Counted from the first letter of the stretch, positions 1 through 7,395 are shown. The stretch is 21,960 nucleotides of DNA from Prevotellaceae bacterium UBA1786 (GCA_002314525.1 DCGE01000168.1:3171-25130), one strand, 5' to 3'. A program made the numbers and translations. Notes: a model not told the origin generated them from the sequence alone.

Positions 1-1
1 C

Positions 2-430
2 CTCTCACCTATCATCCTCATTCCACGTACCAGCCAGAATCCAACATTCGACCTGTCGTTCGGTTATTCCGAGGAGTCGATGCATGAGTCGTTCCAGAAG
101 CTGAGTCAGTGGCTCAACGAGCAGAACCTGGATAAGCATATCATCTACAGAATCAGAGTGACAGCCGAGGAACTGATGTCAAACATAGCACGACACGGTG
201 AACAGAAGAACAAGAAAGCCTTTGCCGATGTGAGGCTGATGATTACCGACAAGGCAGTCAAGATGGCACTGAACGACGACGGCATTCCGTTTGATCCAGT
301 AGATTGTCAGGACAAAGGCTACGGACTCATCATCGCCAATGGCGAGGCAGACAACATACAGTACAAATATCAGTTCGGACAAAACATGACGACGGTGATG
401 TTTGAGAGGTCAAGCAGTGGCCGCAGTTAA
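2..430 (+). CDS. RsbW-like ATP-binding protein (GHKL/HATPase), 5' end outside window
   Basis: The reading frame is open to the left edge, so the ATG at 80 is probably internal; 26 further in-frame codons precede it and only the 3' part is visible. Counting from the ATG at 80, the GHKL nucleotide-binding motifs are clear: an N-box EELMSNIARH (residues 30-39, with Asn35), a G1 box DDGIPFDP (66-73) and a G2 box GYGL (80-83). This small form of the fold is typical of RsbW/SpoIIAB anti-sigma factors, serine kinases that act on STAS-domain antagonists. It could instead be the C-terminal domain of a larger protein cut by the window edge. It lies 99 nt upstream of the NRPS gene on the same strand, which may indicate a shared cluster (inference). 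No STAS, SpoIIE or sigma-factor partner is visible. Confidence 0.72.
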   Translation, partial: LSPIILIPRTSQNPTFDLSFGYSEESMHESFQKLSQWLNEQNLDKHIIYRIRVTAEELMSNIARHGEQKNKKAFADVRLMITDKAVKMALNDDGIPFDPVDCQDKGYGLIIANGEADNIQYKYQFGQNMTTVMFERSSSGRS

Positions 431-529
431 GAGGGATGCGCCTTTAGTGAAGTTTGGAGGCGTTTACCATTTATTTGGCAATTTGGATTTTATAAATAAA
501 AAACAGGCAGTAACAAACTAAAAAATATC

Positions 530-2236
530 ATGAGTTTATATCCAGTCTCTCAAACCCAGATGGGAATCTTCGCAGCAAGCGTCAATGCTCAGGAAGAAGG
601 TAGCTATAATATCTGCATGCTGTACAAGCTTGACGGAGACGTTGATATCGACAGACTTGCACAGGCAATCGACAGTGTGATTGAGGCTCACCCGTCGGTC
701 AAGACCCGTCTGGTGACAGACGACAACGGGGACCTGATGTTCGAAGATCATTCGGAAGAGATGTTCCACACTTCCATCATCAGCATCAATGACATTGAAG
801 AAGTACGTCAGCATCTCGGCGAGGACTATGACCTTATGAACGACGAGAGGCTGTTCCGACTTGAGATCTACAAGACTCAAAGCGGAAACTACCTCTACAT
901 GGATTTCCATCATATCATCTTTGATGGCATGTCATTACTCACCTTCAACAAGGAAGTAGGACTGGCATACTCAGGGCAAGTTGTAGGAAAAGAGCCAATT
1001 TCGGCATCCGACCTCAACAGCCAAGAGGTAGCCGCCAGATGTTCCGAAATGTATCAGAAGGCAAAGGAATGGTATCTCTCAGAGTTCGCAGCCGCATCGG
1101 GTATCGACTCACTGCCTCTGGGTGATGTGACGGAAAAGACAGACAGAGGTTTTACTTCAGCGAGACACCGGCTCAGCATCGGCAAGGAGGAGATCAAGGA
1201 ATTCTGCGAAAGGACTGGTATGAAGGAAAGTACCCTCATGACTTCAGCTTACGCCTATCTGCTTTCACGATACAGCGGAAATAAGGAAGTGCTGTTCTCA
1301 ACCATCTATCACGGAAGACCAGAAAAAAACACACGTCGCACATTCACGATGATGGTGAAGACACTGCCTGTATACTTGGATTTCAGCAAGCTGCAGTCAA
1401 CCGATGATTTATTCAACCGTTTTGACGAACAGATTGACGGCAGTCGCAGGAATACATGCTATTCATTCGGTGAACTGAATGCCGACTTAGGTATCACAAG
1501 CAATGTGATGTTTGCATACCAAGGCTCATTTCAGTTTTTTGACCTCATACTGAAGAGGAAAAGACAAAGTGTGGAAGACTTGCGTCGGCATATTCCAGGG
1601 ACTGTTCTGAACATAAGGCTGGAGACAGTGGAGGACCAGTATGTTCTTAACCTGGAATACCCTACTGACAAATACACAGCGAAGTTCATCGACGGAATGT
1701 GTCAGTCATACGAGAAAGTTGTCAGTGAAATGATAGCAGGAAAGGAACTGAAAAGCATATCAGTGATGAGCGATTCACAGAAGGCTGAAGTTGAGCCTTT
1801 CCATTGTACTGCAACAGCCACCGTCCCATACAAGAGGTTCTACGAGCCGATTGAACACTATGCAAAGGAAACTCCAGATACTACTGCACTCGTAGCCTGC
1901 GACAAGACACTCACCTACAGCCAACTGAATCAGGAAGCCAACCGCATAGCACACAGGCTCATCAGCAAGGGTGTGAAGGAGGGCGACAGAATCGTGCTGC
2001 TGCTCCCGAGGACGAGCGACGTCATCTGCTGTATGTTCGGTGTAAGCAAAGCAGGTGCTGCATATATTCCTTGTGACCCAGCCTACCCAGCTGAACGAAT
2101 CAATCTCATACTTGAAGACAGCGGTGCAAAGTATGTGATCACCACAAGTGAACATATCGACGAGCACAAGGACAAGGCCATTCTGGTGGAAGAGTTGGTA
2201 GGAAACGATAACGATGACGATAACGTAAACTTATGA
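530..2236 (+). CDS. NRPS fragment: complete condensation domain plus truncated adenylation domain
   Basis: The 568-residue protein opens directly with a condensation domain (about residues 3-430), which forms amide bonds between carrier-bound substrates. Its catalytic motif HHIIFDG is intact at residues 127-133. From about residue 440 an AMP-binding adenylation domain begins, with the A1-like LTYSQLN and the A2 motif KAGAAYIPCDPAYP. The frame then ends in a low-complexity tail (NDNDDDNVNL) just where the A3 ATP-binding loop (YTSGSTG type) is expected. Motifs A3-A10, a carrier domain and any release domain are missing, so the protein cannot activate an amino acid by itself. The stop codon lies 1 nt past the convergent upp stop codon, so the two reading frames overlap by 6 bp. 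The ATG at 530 follows an A-rich stretch with no Shine-Dalgarno site. It is probably a decayed remnant; a free-standing condensation enzyme is the less likely alternative. Confidence 0.85.
   Translation: MSLYPVSQTQMGIFAASVNAQEEGSYNICMLYKLDGDVDIDRLAQAIDSVIEAHPSVKTRLVTDDNGDLMFEDHSEEMFHTSIISINDIEEVRQHLGEDYDLMNDERLFRLEIYKTQSGNYLYMDFHHIIFDGMSLLTFNKEVGLAYSGQVVGKEPISASDLNSQEVAARCSEMYQKAKEWYLSEFAAASGIDSLPLGDVTEKTDRGFTSARHRLSIGKEEIKEFCERTGMKESTLMTSAYAYLLSRYSGNKEVLFSTIYHGRPEKNTRRTFTMMVKTLPVYLDFSKLQSTDDLFNRFDEQIDGSRRNTCYSFGELNADLGITSNVMFAYQGSFQFFDLILKRKRQSVEDLRRHIPGTVLNIRLETVEDQYVLNLEYPTDKYTAKFIDGMCQSYEKVVSEMIAGKELKSISVMSDSQKAEVEPFHCTATATVPYKRFYEPIEHYAKETPDTTALVACDKTLTYSQLNQEANRIAHRLISKGVKEGDRIVLLLPRTSDVICCMFGVSKAGAAYIPCDPAYPAERINLILEDSGAKYVITTSEHIDEHKDKAILVEELVGNDNDDDNVNL
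2204..2227 (+). repeat. Imperfect 6-bp tandem repeat at the NRPS/upp junction
   Basis: Four consecutive hexamers read AACGAT, AACGAT, GACGAT, AACGTA. They encode the acidic/asparagine tail of the truncated NRPS (NDNDDDNV) and end 4 nt before the upp stop codon. The repeat sits exactly at the presumed breakpoint, which fits a slippage or end-joining scar, but it is short and may be chance. Confidence 0.45.
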
Positions 2237-2905
2237 CTTGTTGTTGAGTTTCGGTCCGAAGGCGAGGTCGCCTGCATCACCGAGACCTGGCACGATGTAG
2301 GAGTGCTCGTTGAGTTCAGGATCAATTGCTCCGCACCAGAGGGTGACTTTCGTATTCTTCGGGAAGACTCTGCGAATATAATCAACGCCTTTCTTGGCTG
2401 CAATAACACAACAGAGATGTACGGCAGCTGGTATGCCTTTGGTGCAGAGGGCCTCGTATCCGAGTTCAAGACTGCCTCCTGTGGCGAGCATAGGGTCGGC
2501 GATGATGAGTGTCTTTCCGGTGAGGTCTGGAGTGGCAAGATATTCGATATGTACTCCGACTTTCTTACATTCCTTGTCCTTATAGTAGCGGTAGGCTGAG
2601 ACAAATGCATTATCGGCTTTGTCGAACACATCAAGGAATCCCTGATGGAAAGGCAGTCCGGCACGGAAAATCGTGGCGAGAACTATTTGATCGTCGGGCG
2701 TGGATGTCGGAGCAATTCCGAGAGGAGTCTCAATATTCTTAGGAGAATAGTTGAGCGTCTTGCTGACTTCGTATGCCATGGCATTCCCGATGCGTTGTAT
2801 GTTATGACGGAAAAGCAGGCGGTTCTGCTGGATGTTCTTGTCACGGATCTGTGCCATGTATTCTCCAATGATGGAGTTCGACTGAGCAAAGTTGATGAGT
2901 TTCAT
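2231..2905 (-). CDS. upp: Uracil phosphoribosyltransferase
   Basis: This enzyme of pyrimidine salvage converts uracil and PRPP to UMP and pyrophosphate in the cytoplasm. The 13-residue PRPP-binding signature is intact (IIADPMLATGGSL, residues 133-145), as is the uracil-binding C-terminal segment YIVPGLGDAGD (203-213). At 224 residues it is slightly longer than the roughly 208 residues of the E. coli enzyme, with extra length at the N-terminus. The ATG at 2905 lies 19 nt after the stop of the upstream HAD gene, and the two appear to be co-transcribed with wzc. Its stop codon overlaps the 3' end of the convergent NRPS fragment, and no terminator hairpin lies between them. UMP feeds UDP-sugar synthesis, which may explain the link to a polysaccharide gene, but this is inference. 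Confidence 0.95.
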   Translation of the reverse strand: MKLINFAQSNSIIGEYMAQIRDKNIQQNRLLFRHNIQRIGNAMAYEVSKTLNYSPKNIETPLGIAPTSTPDDQIVLATIFRAGLPFHQGFLDVFDKADNAFVSAYRYYKDKECKKVGVHIEYLATPDLTGKTLIIADPMLATGGSLELGYEALCTKGIPAAVHLCCVIAAKKGVDYIRRVFPKNTKVTLWCGAIDPELNEHSYIVPGLGDAGDLAFGPKLNNKS

Positions 2906-2924
2906 GATGTATGTTTTTTAAGTT

Positions 2925-3365
2925 TTATTGTTTCTTCCAGAATTTCCACTTTGGCTGTGGGGGCTCGGCGTCGGTGAGTTGTTCGGTGACTTCCTTACGG
3001 ATCATGCTTTCCCATGACTTGCCTGTGTGGATTATTTGATATATTGTGGTCCAAGACGGCAGACCTCCGATGTTGCGGTCGTCAATGAAGAGGTCGGCAT
3101 TGAGTTTGCAGGAGAACTGGTTGTTACGGCTGTCGTTGAATCGATCGGACATGTCGCTGTTGACTGCGTAGAACTCTACGCCTCGTTCTCGGCACCATGT
3201 TATGGCATCGTCAAGCAACTGCCCTTCGCGCATAGTCCACAAGATAAGCTTGTGTCGCTCGGCTATGAGCATCTTCAGCACTTGGGTAGCGTATGGGCGC
3301 TCGCGTCCGATTTCCGGATATTTATGTTCGACGATTGTACCATCGAAGTCAACAGCAATTACCAT
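2925..3365 (-). CDS. Small HAD-superfamily hydrolase
   Basis: The 146-residue protein has the HAD core without a large cap. Motif I is DFDGT with the nucleophile Asp6 and general acid Asp8. Motif II is the Thr in LWTMREG (about residue 44), the motif III Lys is probably Lys87, and motif IV is LFIDDRN with Asp95 and Asp96. It resembles a small hydrolase common in Bacteroidetes; the substrate is unknown, and a phosphatase acting on a small phosphorylated metabolite is most likely. The C-terminal tail is rich in Pro, Lys and Trp (PQPKWKFWKK). It starts 3 nt after the wzc stop codon, which implies translational coupling, and upp follows 19 nt later. A role in the polysaccharide pathway is suggested only by position. 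Confidence 0.85.
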   Translation of the reverse strand: MVIAVDFDGTIVEHKYPEIGRERPYATQVLKMLIAERHKLILWTMREGQLLDDAITWCRERGVEFYAVNSDMSDRFNDSRNNQFSCKLNADLFIDDRNIGGLPSWTTIYQIIHTGKSWESMIRKEVTEQLTDAEPPQPKWKFWKKQ

Positions 3366-3368
3366 AAC

Positions 3369-5876
3369 TTAGATTTCTTCTATTTTCCCGTTTTCGTTTC
3401 CATATCCATAGCCGTATCCATAGCCGTATCCATAGCCGTATCCCCGTCCGTAGTTCTTGCTTCCTCCATAGCGATGATGGTTGTAGTCGGCAACGGTTTC
3501 TTTTACTCCGTTGAGAATGATGTTGACGTTTGGCATGCGATGTTCTGCTGACAAGTCATTGACAATCTGCATATCGGACTTCAATGAATAGTTGGCACGA
3601 ACGATGTATATGGTGGCATTGGCAGCCTTGCCGATGGTCAGAGTGTCTGACACAAGTCCGATAGGGGCTGTATCGAGCAGTACGAAGTCATACTTCTGGC
3701 GGAGGTGTTCAAGTCCCTTGACGAGGTTCTCTCTTTCGAGGAGCTCGGCTGGATTTGGAGGTATTGGCCCTGCTGCAAGAATATCGAGATTATTGCTGAT
3801 TTTGGTCTTGTGGATAAGGCTGTCAAGGTAATCAAAGTCATCGGGATTGCCGGCAAGATAATTGGAAATGCCTTCTTCGGTATCGCTGAAGCCGAAGAGA
3901 CCTGCCAGACGAGGTTTGCGGATGTCAAGACCTACGAGCAACACTTTCTTCCCGGCAAATGCGATGCTGGTTCCGAGATTTGATGCTATAGATGTCTTGC
4001 CTTCACCGGCAACGCTTGAGGTAAAAAGAAGAACATTTTCGCCGGGTTTGAGGATGAACGGCAGATTAGAACGGAGCGTACGATAGACTTCTACCATCAG
4101 ACTGTTGCGGTTCTCCTGTACAACAACGGTGCGATTGCCTTTTACGAGAGCCTTGACAAAAGGAATGGTTCCGAGGATCGGCACATTCGTGAGTTTCTGC
4201 AGTTCCTCTTTTCCCTCTACGCGGATTCGGAAGAAAGAGCGAATGTAATATATTATATAAGGTAGGATGATTCCAACGATAAAGGCGATAATGAGGATGA
4301 GTTTGGTTTTAGGTGAAACAGGACCTGAAACGATGGGCTCCTCTATGACCTTTGCCTTGTAGGCTGCAGATGCCATTGTGATGGCATTTTCCTCGTTCTT
4401 CTGCAGTAGCATGAGGTACAGTCCTGCCTTGACTTCCTGCTGGCGGCCTATATCAGCAAGTGCACGTTTGTTGGTCGGTGCTGAGGAGAGACGGCTCTCA
4501 TATTTGTTCTGCTGGGATTTCAGCCGTGAAATCTGGGACTGGAACTGACGGTTCAGGTTGCTGATTGAAATCTTGATATTGGACAGAAGTCCTTCGGCTT
4601 CATCTGTCAGAGGCTCGATTACAGGGTTTGACTCTGGAACAGTGCGAAGCATACGGTTGCGTTCAAGTATTGCCTCGTTGTACTTTGCTATGATGGATGT
4701 CAGTGTGGCATCGTTGATGCCGATATTTGAAGGGATGGATTTCAGGTGGTTCTCGCTCTTGCTGATGTATTCATCAAGATACTGTATGAGATTCTGCTGT
4801 GTAGATGTCTGGATGATCTGAGCTTCATATTCAGCGCTCTGGGTGGCATCCATTCTTGCATCATTGGCAAAGTCAACAATATTTGAACTCTTCTCATATG
4901 ACTCCAGTTCGGATTCGGTCATGTTGAGTTCCTTGGTGATGATATTCAGTCGGGCCTGAATGAATTCTGCCGTACGTTTGGACTCCTCGTTGTTGTCTTC
5001 GTTGGCTTCGTTATTGTAGATCTCAACAAGTTTGCGCATGTAGTCAGCCCCACGTTGAGGTATGTTGTCACTGAACTGCAAAGCTGCTACGGTGGTTGTC
5101 TTTGATGTAGGTTCAACATTGAGACGTTTTGCATAGCTGAAGGCCATGTTCTTGAGCGGGGTGATCGATACTAATATGTTTCCTTTCCATTCTAGGTCAG
5201 AAGGATCTTTTCCTGATAGTCTGGCAGAAGCCTTCTCGCTTTCAATCCAACGATGATAGTCGGCATTTCTGCTGATAGTCAGTGTTCCGATAGGCAGATT
5301 GAATGCAGATGGCAGTGATTTTGCATAAACAGAATGATTGTATTTGCCACATTTGATATCTGCTTTCACTCCGCTGGTTTCAGGATGGAGTATGATTTTG
5401 ATGGTAGATGCCAGTGTTGAATCGACAGAAACAGAATCCAAGTCTACGAGGTAAGGTGAGTATAATGAGTATATCTCGCGATTGCGGAAACGTCCGTCTG
5501 TGTAGTAGCGGGTATAAAGTTTCAATGCTCTGACTGCCTTCTGATTAAGGGTGACGGTATTCAGGACTTCCAACTCGTTGTCAAAGCCATTGCTGCTGTT
5601 CATAAATCCCAACTCTTGGAAAGTGTTGGAGAGTGAGGAACTGTATGATCTTTGCTTTTCTTTGTCCTTAATCAGAATCTTGGATGATACGCTGTATATT
5701 GGAGTGGTGTAACGAAGATAGGCAAATGCTACTCCAATACAGATGATGATGGATGCAATAAACCAGAATTTGTATTTGATGAGAATAATCCAAAGAAGTC
5801 TGATGTCAAAACTGGACTCTTCTTCCTCATCAACAAAAAAATCGTTGCTGATATTGCTTTGATTATATTCAGTCAT
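3369..5876 (-). CDS. Wzc-like polysaccharide co-polymerase and tyrosine autokinase
   Basis: This 835-residue inner-membrane protein controls chain length and export of Wzy-dependent polysaccharides. It has an N-terminal Wzz domain with TM1 at about residues 29-50, a long coiled-coil periplasmic region (about 290-500), a second TM at about 525-544, and a cytoplasmic BY-kinase domain. The kinase shows a Walker A loop SSVAGEGKT (620-628), an A' motif LLVGLDIRKPR in which Gly replaces the usual first Asp, and a Walker B FVLLDTAP (731-738). The tail is Tyr-rich, RGYGYGY... with seven YG pairs, providing the autophosphorylation cluster. A start 12 codons upstream (TTG at 5912) is possible, but that TTG lies inside the -7 promoter box, so the ATG at 5876 is preferred. 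It heads an operon with the HAD hydrolase and upp and lies about 5 kb from the main polysaccharide operon. Confidence 0.93.
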   Translation of the reverse strand: MTEYNQSNISNDFFVDEEEESSFDIRLLWIILIKYKFWFIASIIICIGVAFAYLRYTTPIYSVSSKILIKDKEKQRSYSSSLSNTFQELGFMNSSNGFDNELEVLNTVTLNQKAVRALKLYTRYYTDGRFRNREIYSLYSPYLVDLDSVSVDSTLASTIKIILHPETSGVKADIKCGKYNHSVYAKSLPSAFNLPIGTLTISRNADYHRWIESEKASARLSGKDPSDLEWKGNILVSITPLKNMAFSYAKRLNVEPTSKTTTVAALQFSDNIPQRGADYMRKLVEIYNNEANEDNNEESKRTAEFIQARLNIITKELNMTESELESYEKSSNIVDFANDARMDATQSAEYEAQIIQTSTQQNLIQYLDEYISKSENHLKSIPSNIGINDATLTSIIAKYNEAILERNRMLRTVPESNPVIEPLTDEAEGLLSNIKISISNLNRQFQSQISRLKSQQNKYESRLSSAPTNKRALADIGRQQEVKAGLYLMLLQKNEENAITMASAAYKAKVIEEPIVSGPVSPKTKLILIIAFIVGIILPYIIYYIRSFFRIRVEGKEELQKLTNVPILGTIPFVKALVKGNRTVVVQENRNSLMVEVYRTLRSNLPFILKPGENVLLFTSSVAGEGKTSIASNLGTSIAFAGKKVLLVGLDIRKPRLAGLFGFSDTEEGISNYLAGNPDDFDYLDSLIHKTKISNNLDILAAGPIPPNPAELLERENLVKGLEHLRQKYDFVLLDTAPIGLVSDTLTIGKAANATIYIVRANYSLKSDMQIVNDLSAEHRMPNVNIILNGVKETVADYNHHRYGGSKNYGRGYGYGYGYGYGYGYGNENGKIEEI
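3406..3441 (-). repeat. Three perfect 12-bp tandem repeats in the wzc tyrosine tail
   Basis: On the + strand the unit CCATAGCCGTAT occurs three times without mismatch (3406-3417, 3418-3429, 3430-3441), with a partial degenerate copy on the low-coordinate side. Each unit encodes Gly-Tyr-Gly-Tyr in the Wzc tail. Gain or loss of a unit keeps the reading frame and changes the number of phosphorylatable tyrosines by two. Confidence 0.9.
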
Positions 5877-5909
5877 ATTTGATTTTTGTTCCAAGTGCAT
5901 TAACCGGGA

Positions 5910-5917
5910 CAAAGTTA
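5910..5917 (-). promoter_or_regulatory. Bacteroidetes -7 box of the wzc operon
   Basis: The minus strand reads TAACTTTG, a perfect match to the Bacteroidetes -7 consensus TAnnTTTG. About 20 nt upstream the -33 region is T-rich (ATTTTA) rather than TTTG, so that half is weak. A transcription start near 5903 would give the ATG at 5876 a leader of roughly 27 nt. Confidence 0.7.
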
Positions 5918-6018
5918 CGAAAAAAAAAGTATATTATAAAATATAAGGTGGGATAATTGAAATCAAAACGTTATAATATTTGCGAATTTATTTATTGACC
6001 ATTCCTAAATAACTTTTT

Positions 6019-6049
6019 TTTGTCATATCGTGGCATTTTATTAACTTTG
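6019..6049 (+). promoter_or_regulatory. Bacteroidetes -33/-7 promoter for the zap-rny-wzi block
   Basis: A TTTG box at 6019-6022 is followed after exactly 19 nt by TAACTTTG at 6042-6049, which matches the Bacteroidetes housekeeping promoter in both boxes and spacing. The expected start of transcription is about 6055, some 37 nt before the ATG at 6092. It lies back to back with the wzc promoter, with about 100 bp of AT-rich DNA between the two -7 boxes. Confidence 0.8.
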
Positions 6050-6091
6050 CAGTTGATTTGGTGTATTGTCATCAATAAAATTGTAACTCAA

Positions 6092-6736
6092 ATGAATTTA
6101 TTATCGATTTTTAAAAAGAAGGATAAAGCCAATGTGGGGGGGATGGAGGATTTCATGACTCTCATCAGAGTGTATTTCCAGAGTGTGCTGGCAAGCAATA
6201 TGGGAATTTCAAACATGGCTTTCTTCCCTGATATGGCTACTTTCAAGCGCTCGCTCAAAGTGCCGACTGTGAACAACAAACTTGGTGTTGGAGAGAAAAA
6301 TGCGTGTAAGAAGATGCTGCAAAGCCTTTATGGCATCAGTGACAACTTCTTCAAGGAGATTGACCAGAGTATCAAGAAAGGTTGCAAGAACCAGGCGGAA
6401 GTCAGGAACTACATGATTATGTTCCAGGCTTACAGTCAGGACTTGATGATGATGGTCGGAAACATGATGAAGTGGAAGTTTCGTGTCCCTGGCTTCTTGA
6501 AGAAGGCGATGCGTGCCATGACAGACAAGACGGTAAATGATATCTTCACGAAGATGGACTGGAAGGATGAAGGGCAGAGAAAGACCGCTTTTGCTTTGAG
6601 AAGATACCAGAAAACTCTTGGACTGAGTGAGGCATGGGCTTCGGAATATGTCTATAATGTGGTGATTCTGGCAAAGAAGGAACCTAAACCTTCGCAAGAA
6701 GACATGGAAAAGGCTGAAAAAATGCTAAAGAAATAG
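6092..6736 (+). CDS. Conserved-looking alpha-helical protein of unknown function
   Basis: I do not recognise the family. The 214-residue product is soluble, with no signal peptide or convincing membrane helix. It begins with a basic stretch (FKKKDKA) and ends in a charged helix (MEKAEKMLKK). The middle is unusually rich in methionine, including MIMFQAY and DLMMMVGNMMKWK at about residues 108-130. An upstream TTG at 6020 is in frame, but it lies in the -33 promoter box and cannot be on the transcript, so the ATG at 6092 is the start. It is the first gene of a block leading into zapB-like, zapA and rny. That position hints at a link to cell division or RNA decay, but the sequence itself shows no function. 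Confidence 0.8.
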   Translation: MNLLSIFKKKDKANVGGMEDFMTLIRVYFQSVLASNMGISNMAFFPDMATFKRSLKVPTVNNKLGVGEKNACKKMLQSLYGISDNFFKEIDQSIKKGCKNQAEVRNYMIMFQAYSQDLMMMVGNMMKWKFRVPGFLKKAMRAMTDKTVNDIFTKMDWKDEGQRKTAFALRRYQKTLGLSEAWASEYVYNVVILAKKEPKPSQEDMEKAEKMLKK

Positions 6737-6768
6737 GACTTGATAGTTCTTGTTTCGGAAATATTTAG

Positions 6769-6776
6769 TAAATTTG
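6769..6776 (+). promoter_or_regulatory. Possible -7 box for a leaderless zapB-like transcript
   Basis: TAAATTTG matches the Bacteroidetes -7 consensus TAnnTTTG and ends 4 nt before the ATG at 6781. The start of transcription would then fall almost on the ATG, giving a leaderless or near-leaderless mRNA. The nearest TTG upstream (6750-6752) is only 16 nt away rather than 19-21, so the -33 half is poor. Confidence 0.4.
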
Positions 6777-6780
6777 CAAA

Positions 6781-7083
6781 ATGACTGACGAAGAACTCCG
6801 CGGACTGAAGAATTTTGAGGCGCAGATCCGTGTACTTCTGCTCAAGTACAAATCCGTGAAGGAGGAGAACGACGAACTCCGCAAGGCCTTGGAAGAGCAG
6901 GAAGATGCCACTCGCAGGGTGGAGGCAGAACTGAGTCAGAGCAAAGAAGACTATCGTCGTCTGAAGACGGCCCGTATGATTGAGGTCAGCGATACAGATG
7001 TTCGTGAGGCGAAAAACAGGATTACGAGGCTTGTGCGGGAAGTTAATAAATGCATCGGACTGCTGAGTTCGGATAACGAATAA
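6781..7083 (+). CDS. Short coiled-coil protein, ZapB-like
   Basis: The 100-residue protein is almost entirely a charged coiled coil from about residue 10 to 70, with heptad-like runs of Leu, Glu and Lys (KEENDELRKALEEQ), followed by a short basic helix ending in NKCIGLLSSDNE. It has no signal peptide or membrane segment. It lies 9 nt upstream of zapA, so the two are almost certainly co-translated. In other bacteria ZapA bridges FtsZ filaments and binds the coiled-coil protein ZapB, so a ZapB-like divisome role is a reasonable inference from shape and position, not from clear homology. Confidence 0.75.
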   Translation: MTDEELRGLKNFEAQIRVLLLKYKSVKEENDELRKALEEQEDATRRVEAELSQSKEDYRRLKTARMIEVSDTDVREAKNRITRLVREVNKCIGLLSSDNE

Positions 7084-7092
7084 AAAGGTGCG

Positions 7093-7392
7093 ATGAATAT
7101 GGCAAAAGGACTGACAGTTAATGTAAATATCGAAGGCGCAACACTGCCGATGACTGTTTCCTCGGTTGAGGATGAGGAAATAATCCGCAAGGCGGCAACC
7201 ATGGTAAACAGCCGGTTGCAGGCGGTGAGGAACAGATTCCCAGCAGTGCCTAATGAAAGGTACTACTATTATATGGTGTTGCTGAATACAACTGTCGATG
7301 CCTTGAAATCAGAACAGAAGACAGATATTGGTCCTGTTATGGATATTTTGAGAGATCTCGGTTCTGAAATTGACAAAGCCATTGGGATTTGA
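7093..7392 (+). CDS. zapA: Cell division protein ZapA
   Basis: This small FtsZ-associated protein crosslinks FtsZ protofilaments in the Z ring. The 99-residue length and layout fit the family: an N-terminal beta-hairpin domain binding FtsZ (GLTVNVNIEGATLPMTV), the typical EDEEIIRKAATMVNSRL helix, and a C-terminal helix for dimer and tetramer formation. The tyrosine-rich stretch ERYYYYMVLLNT lies in that helix. A second ATG six bases downstream (7099, MAKG) is an alternative start. It follows the ZapB-like gene by 9 nt and is separated from rny by a 104-nt gap that can fold into an RNA rod. Confidence 0.85.
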   Translation: MNMAKGLTVNVNIEGATLPMTVSSVEDEEIIRKAATMVNSRLQAVRNRFPAVPNERYYYYMVLLNTTVDALKSEQKTDIGPVMDILRDLGSEIDKAIGI

Positions 7393-7395
7393 TTA

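Noticed and set aside
80..430. Start of the ATPase gene at the ATG at 80
   Set aside because: The frame stays open to the window edge with plausible protein sequence before the ATG, so the gene is treated as cut by the edge. A true start at 80 cannot be fully excluded.
449..456. GAAGTTTG as a promoter for the NRPS
   Set aside because: It differs from TAnnTTTG at the first base and has no TTTG box 19-21 nt upstream, so I do not list it as a feature.
2083..2664. Open frame across the NRPS/upp junction on the minus strand
   Set aside because: It runs through both known genes in another frame, is rich in Ser and Thr without any motif, and has no start signal.
5877..5912. N-terminal extension of Wzc from TTG at 5912
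   Set aside because: The codon lies in the -7 box TAACTTTG, so it would not be transcribed; the internal ATG at 5900 would be leaderless at best.
6020..6091. N-terminal extension of the unknown protein from TTG at 6020
   Set aside because: The TTG lies within the -33 promoter box and upstream of the expected transcription start; the ATG at 6092 gives a more typical N-terminus.
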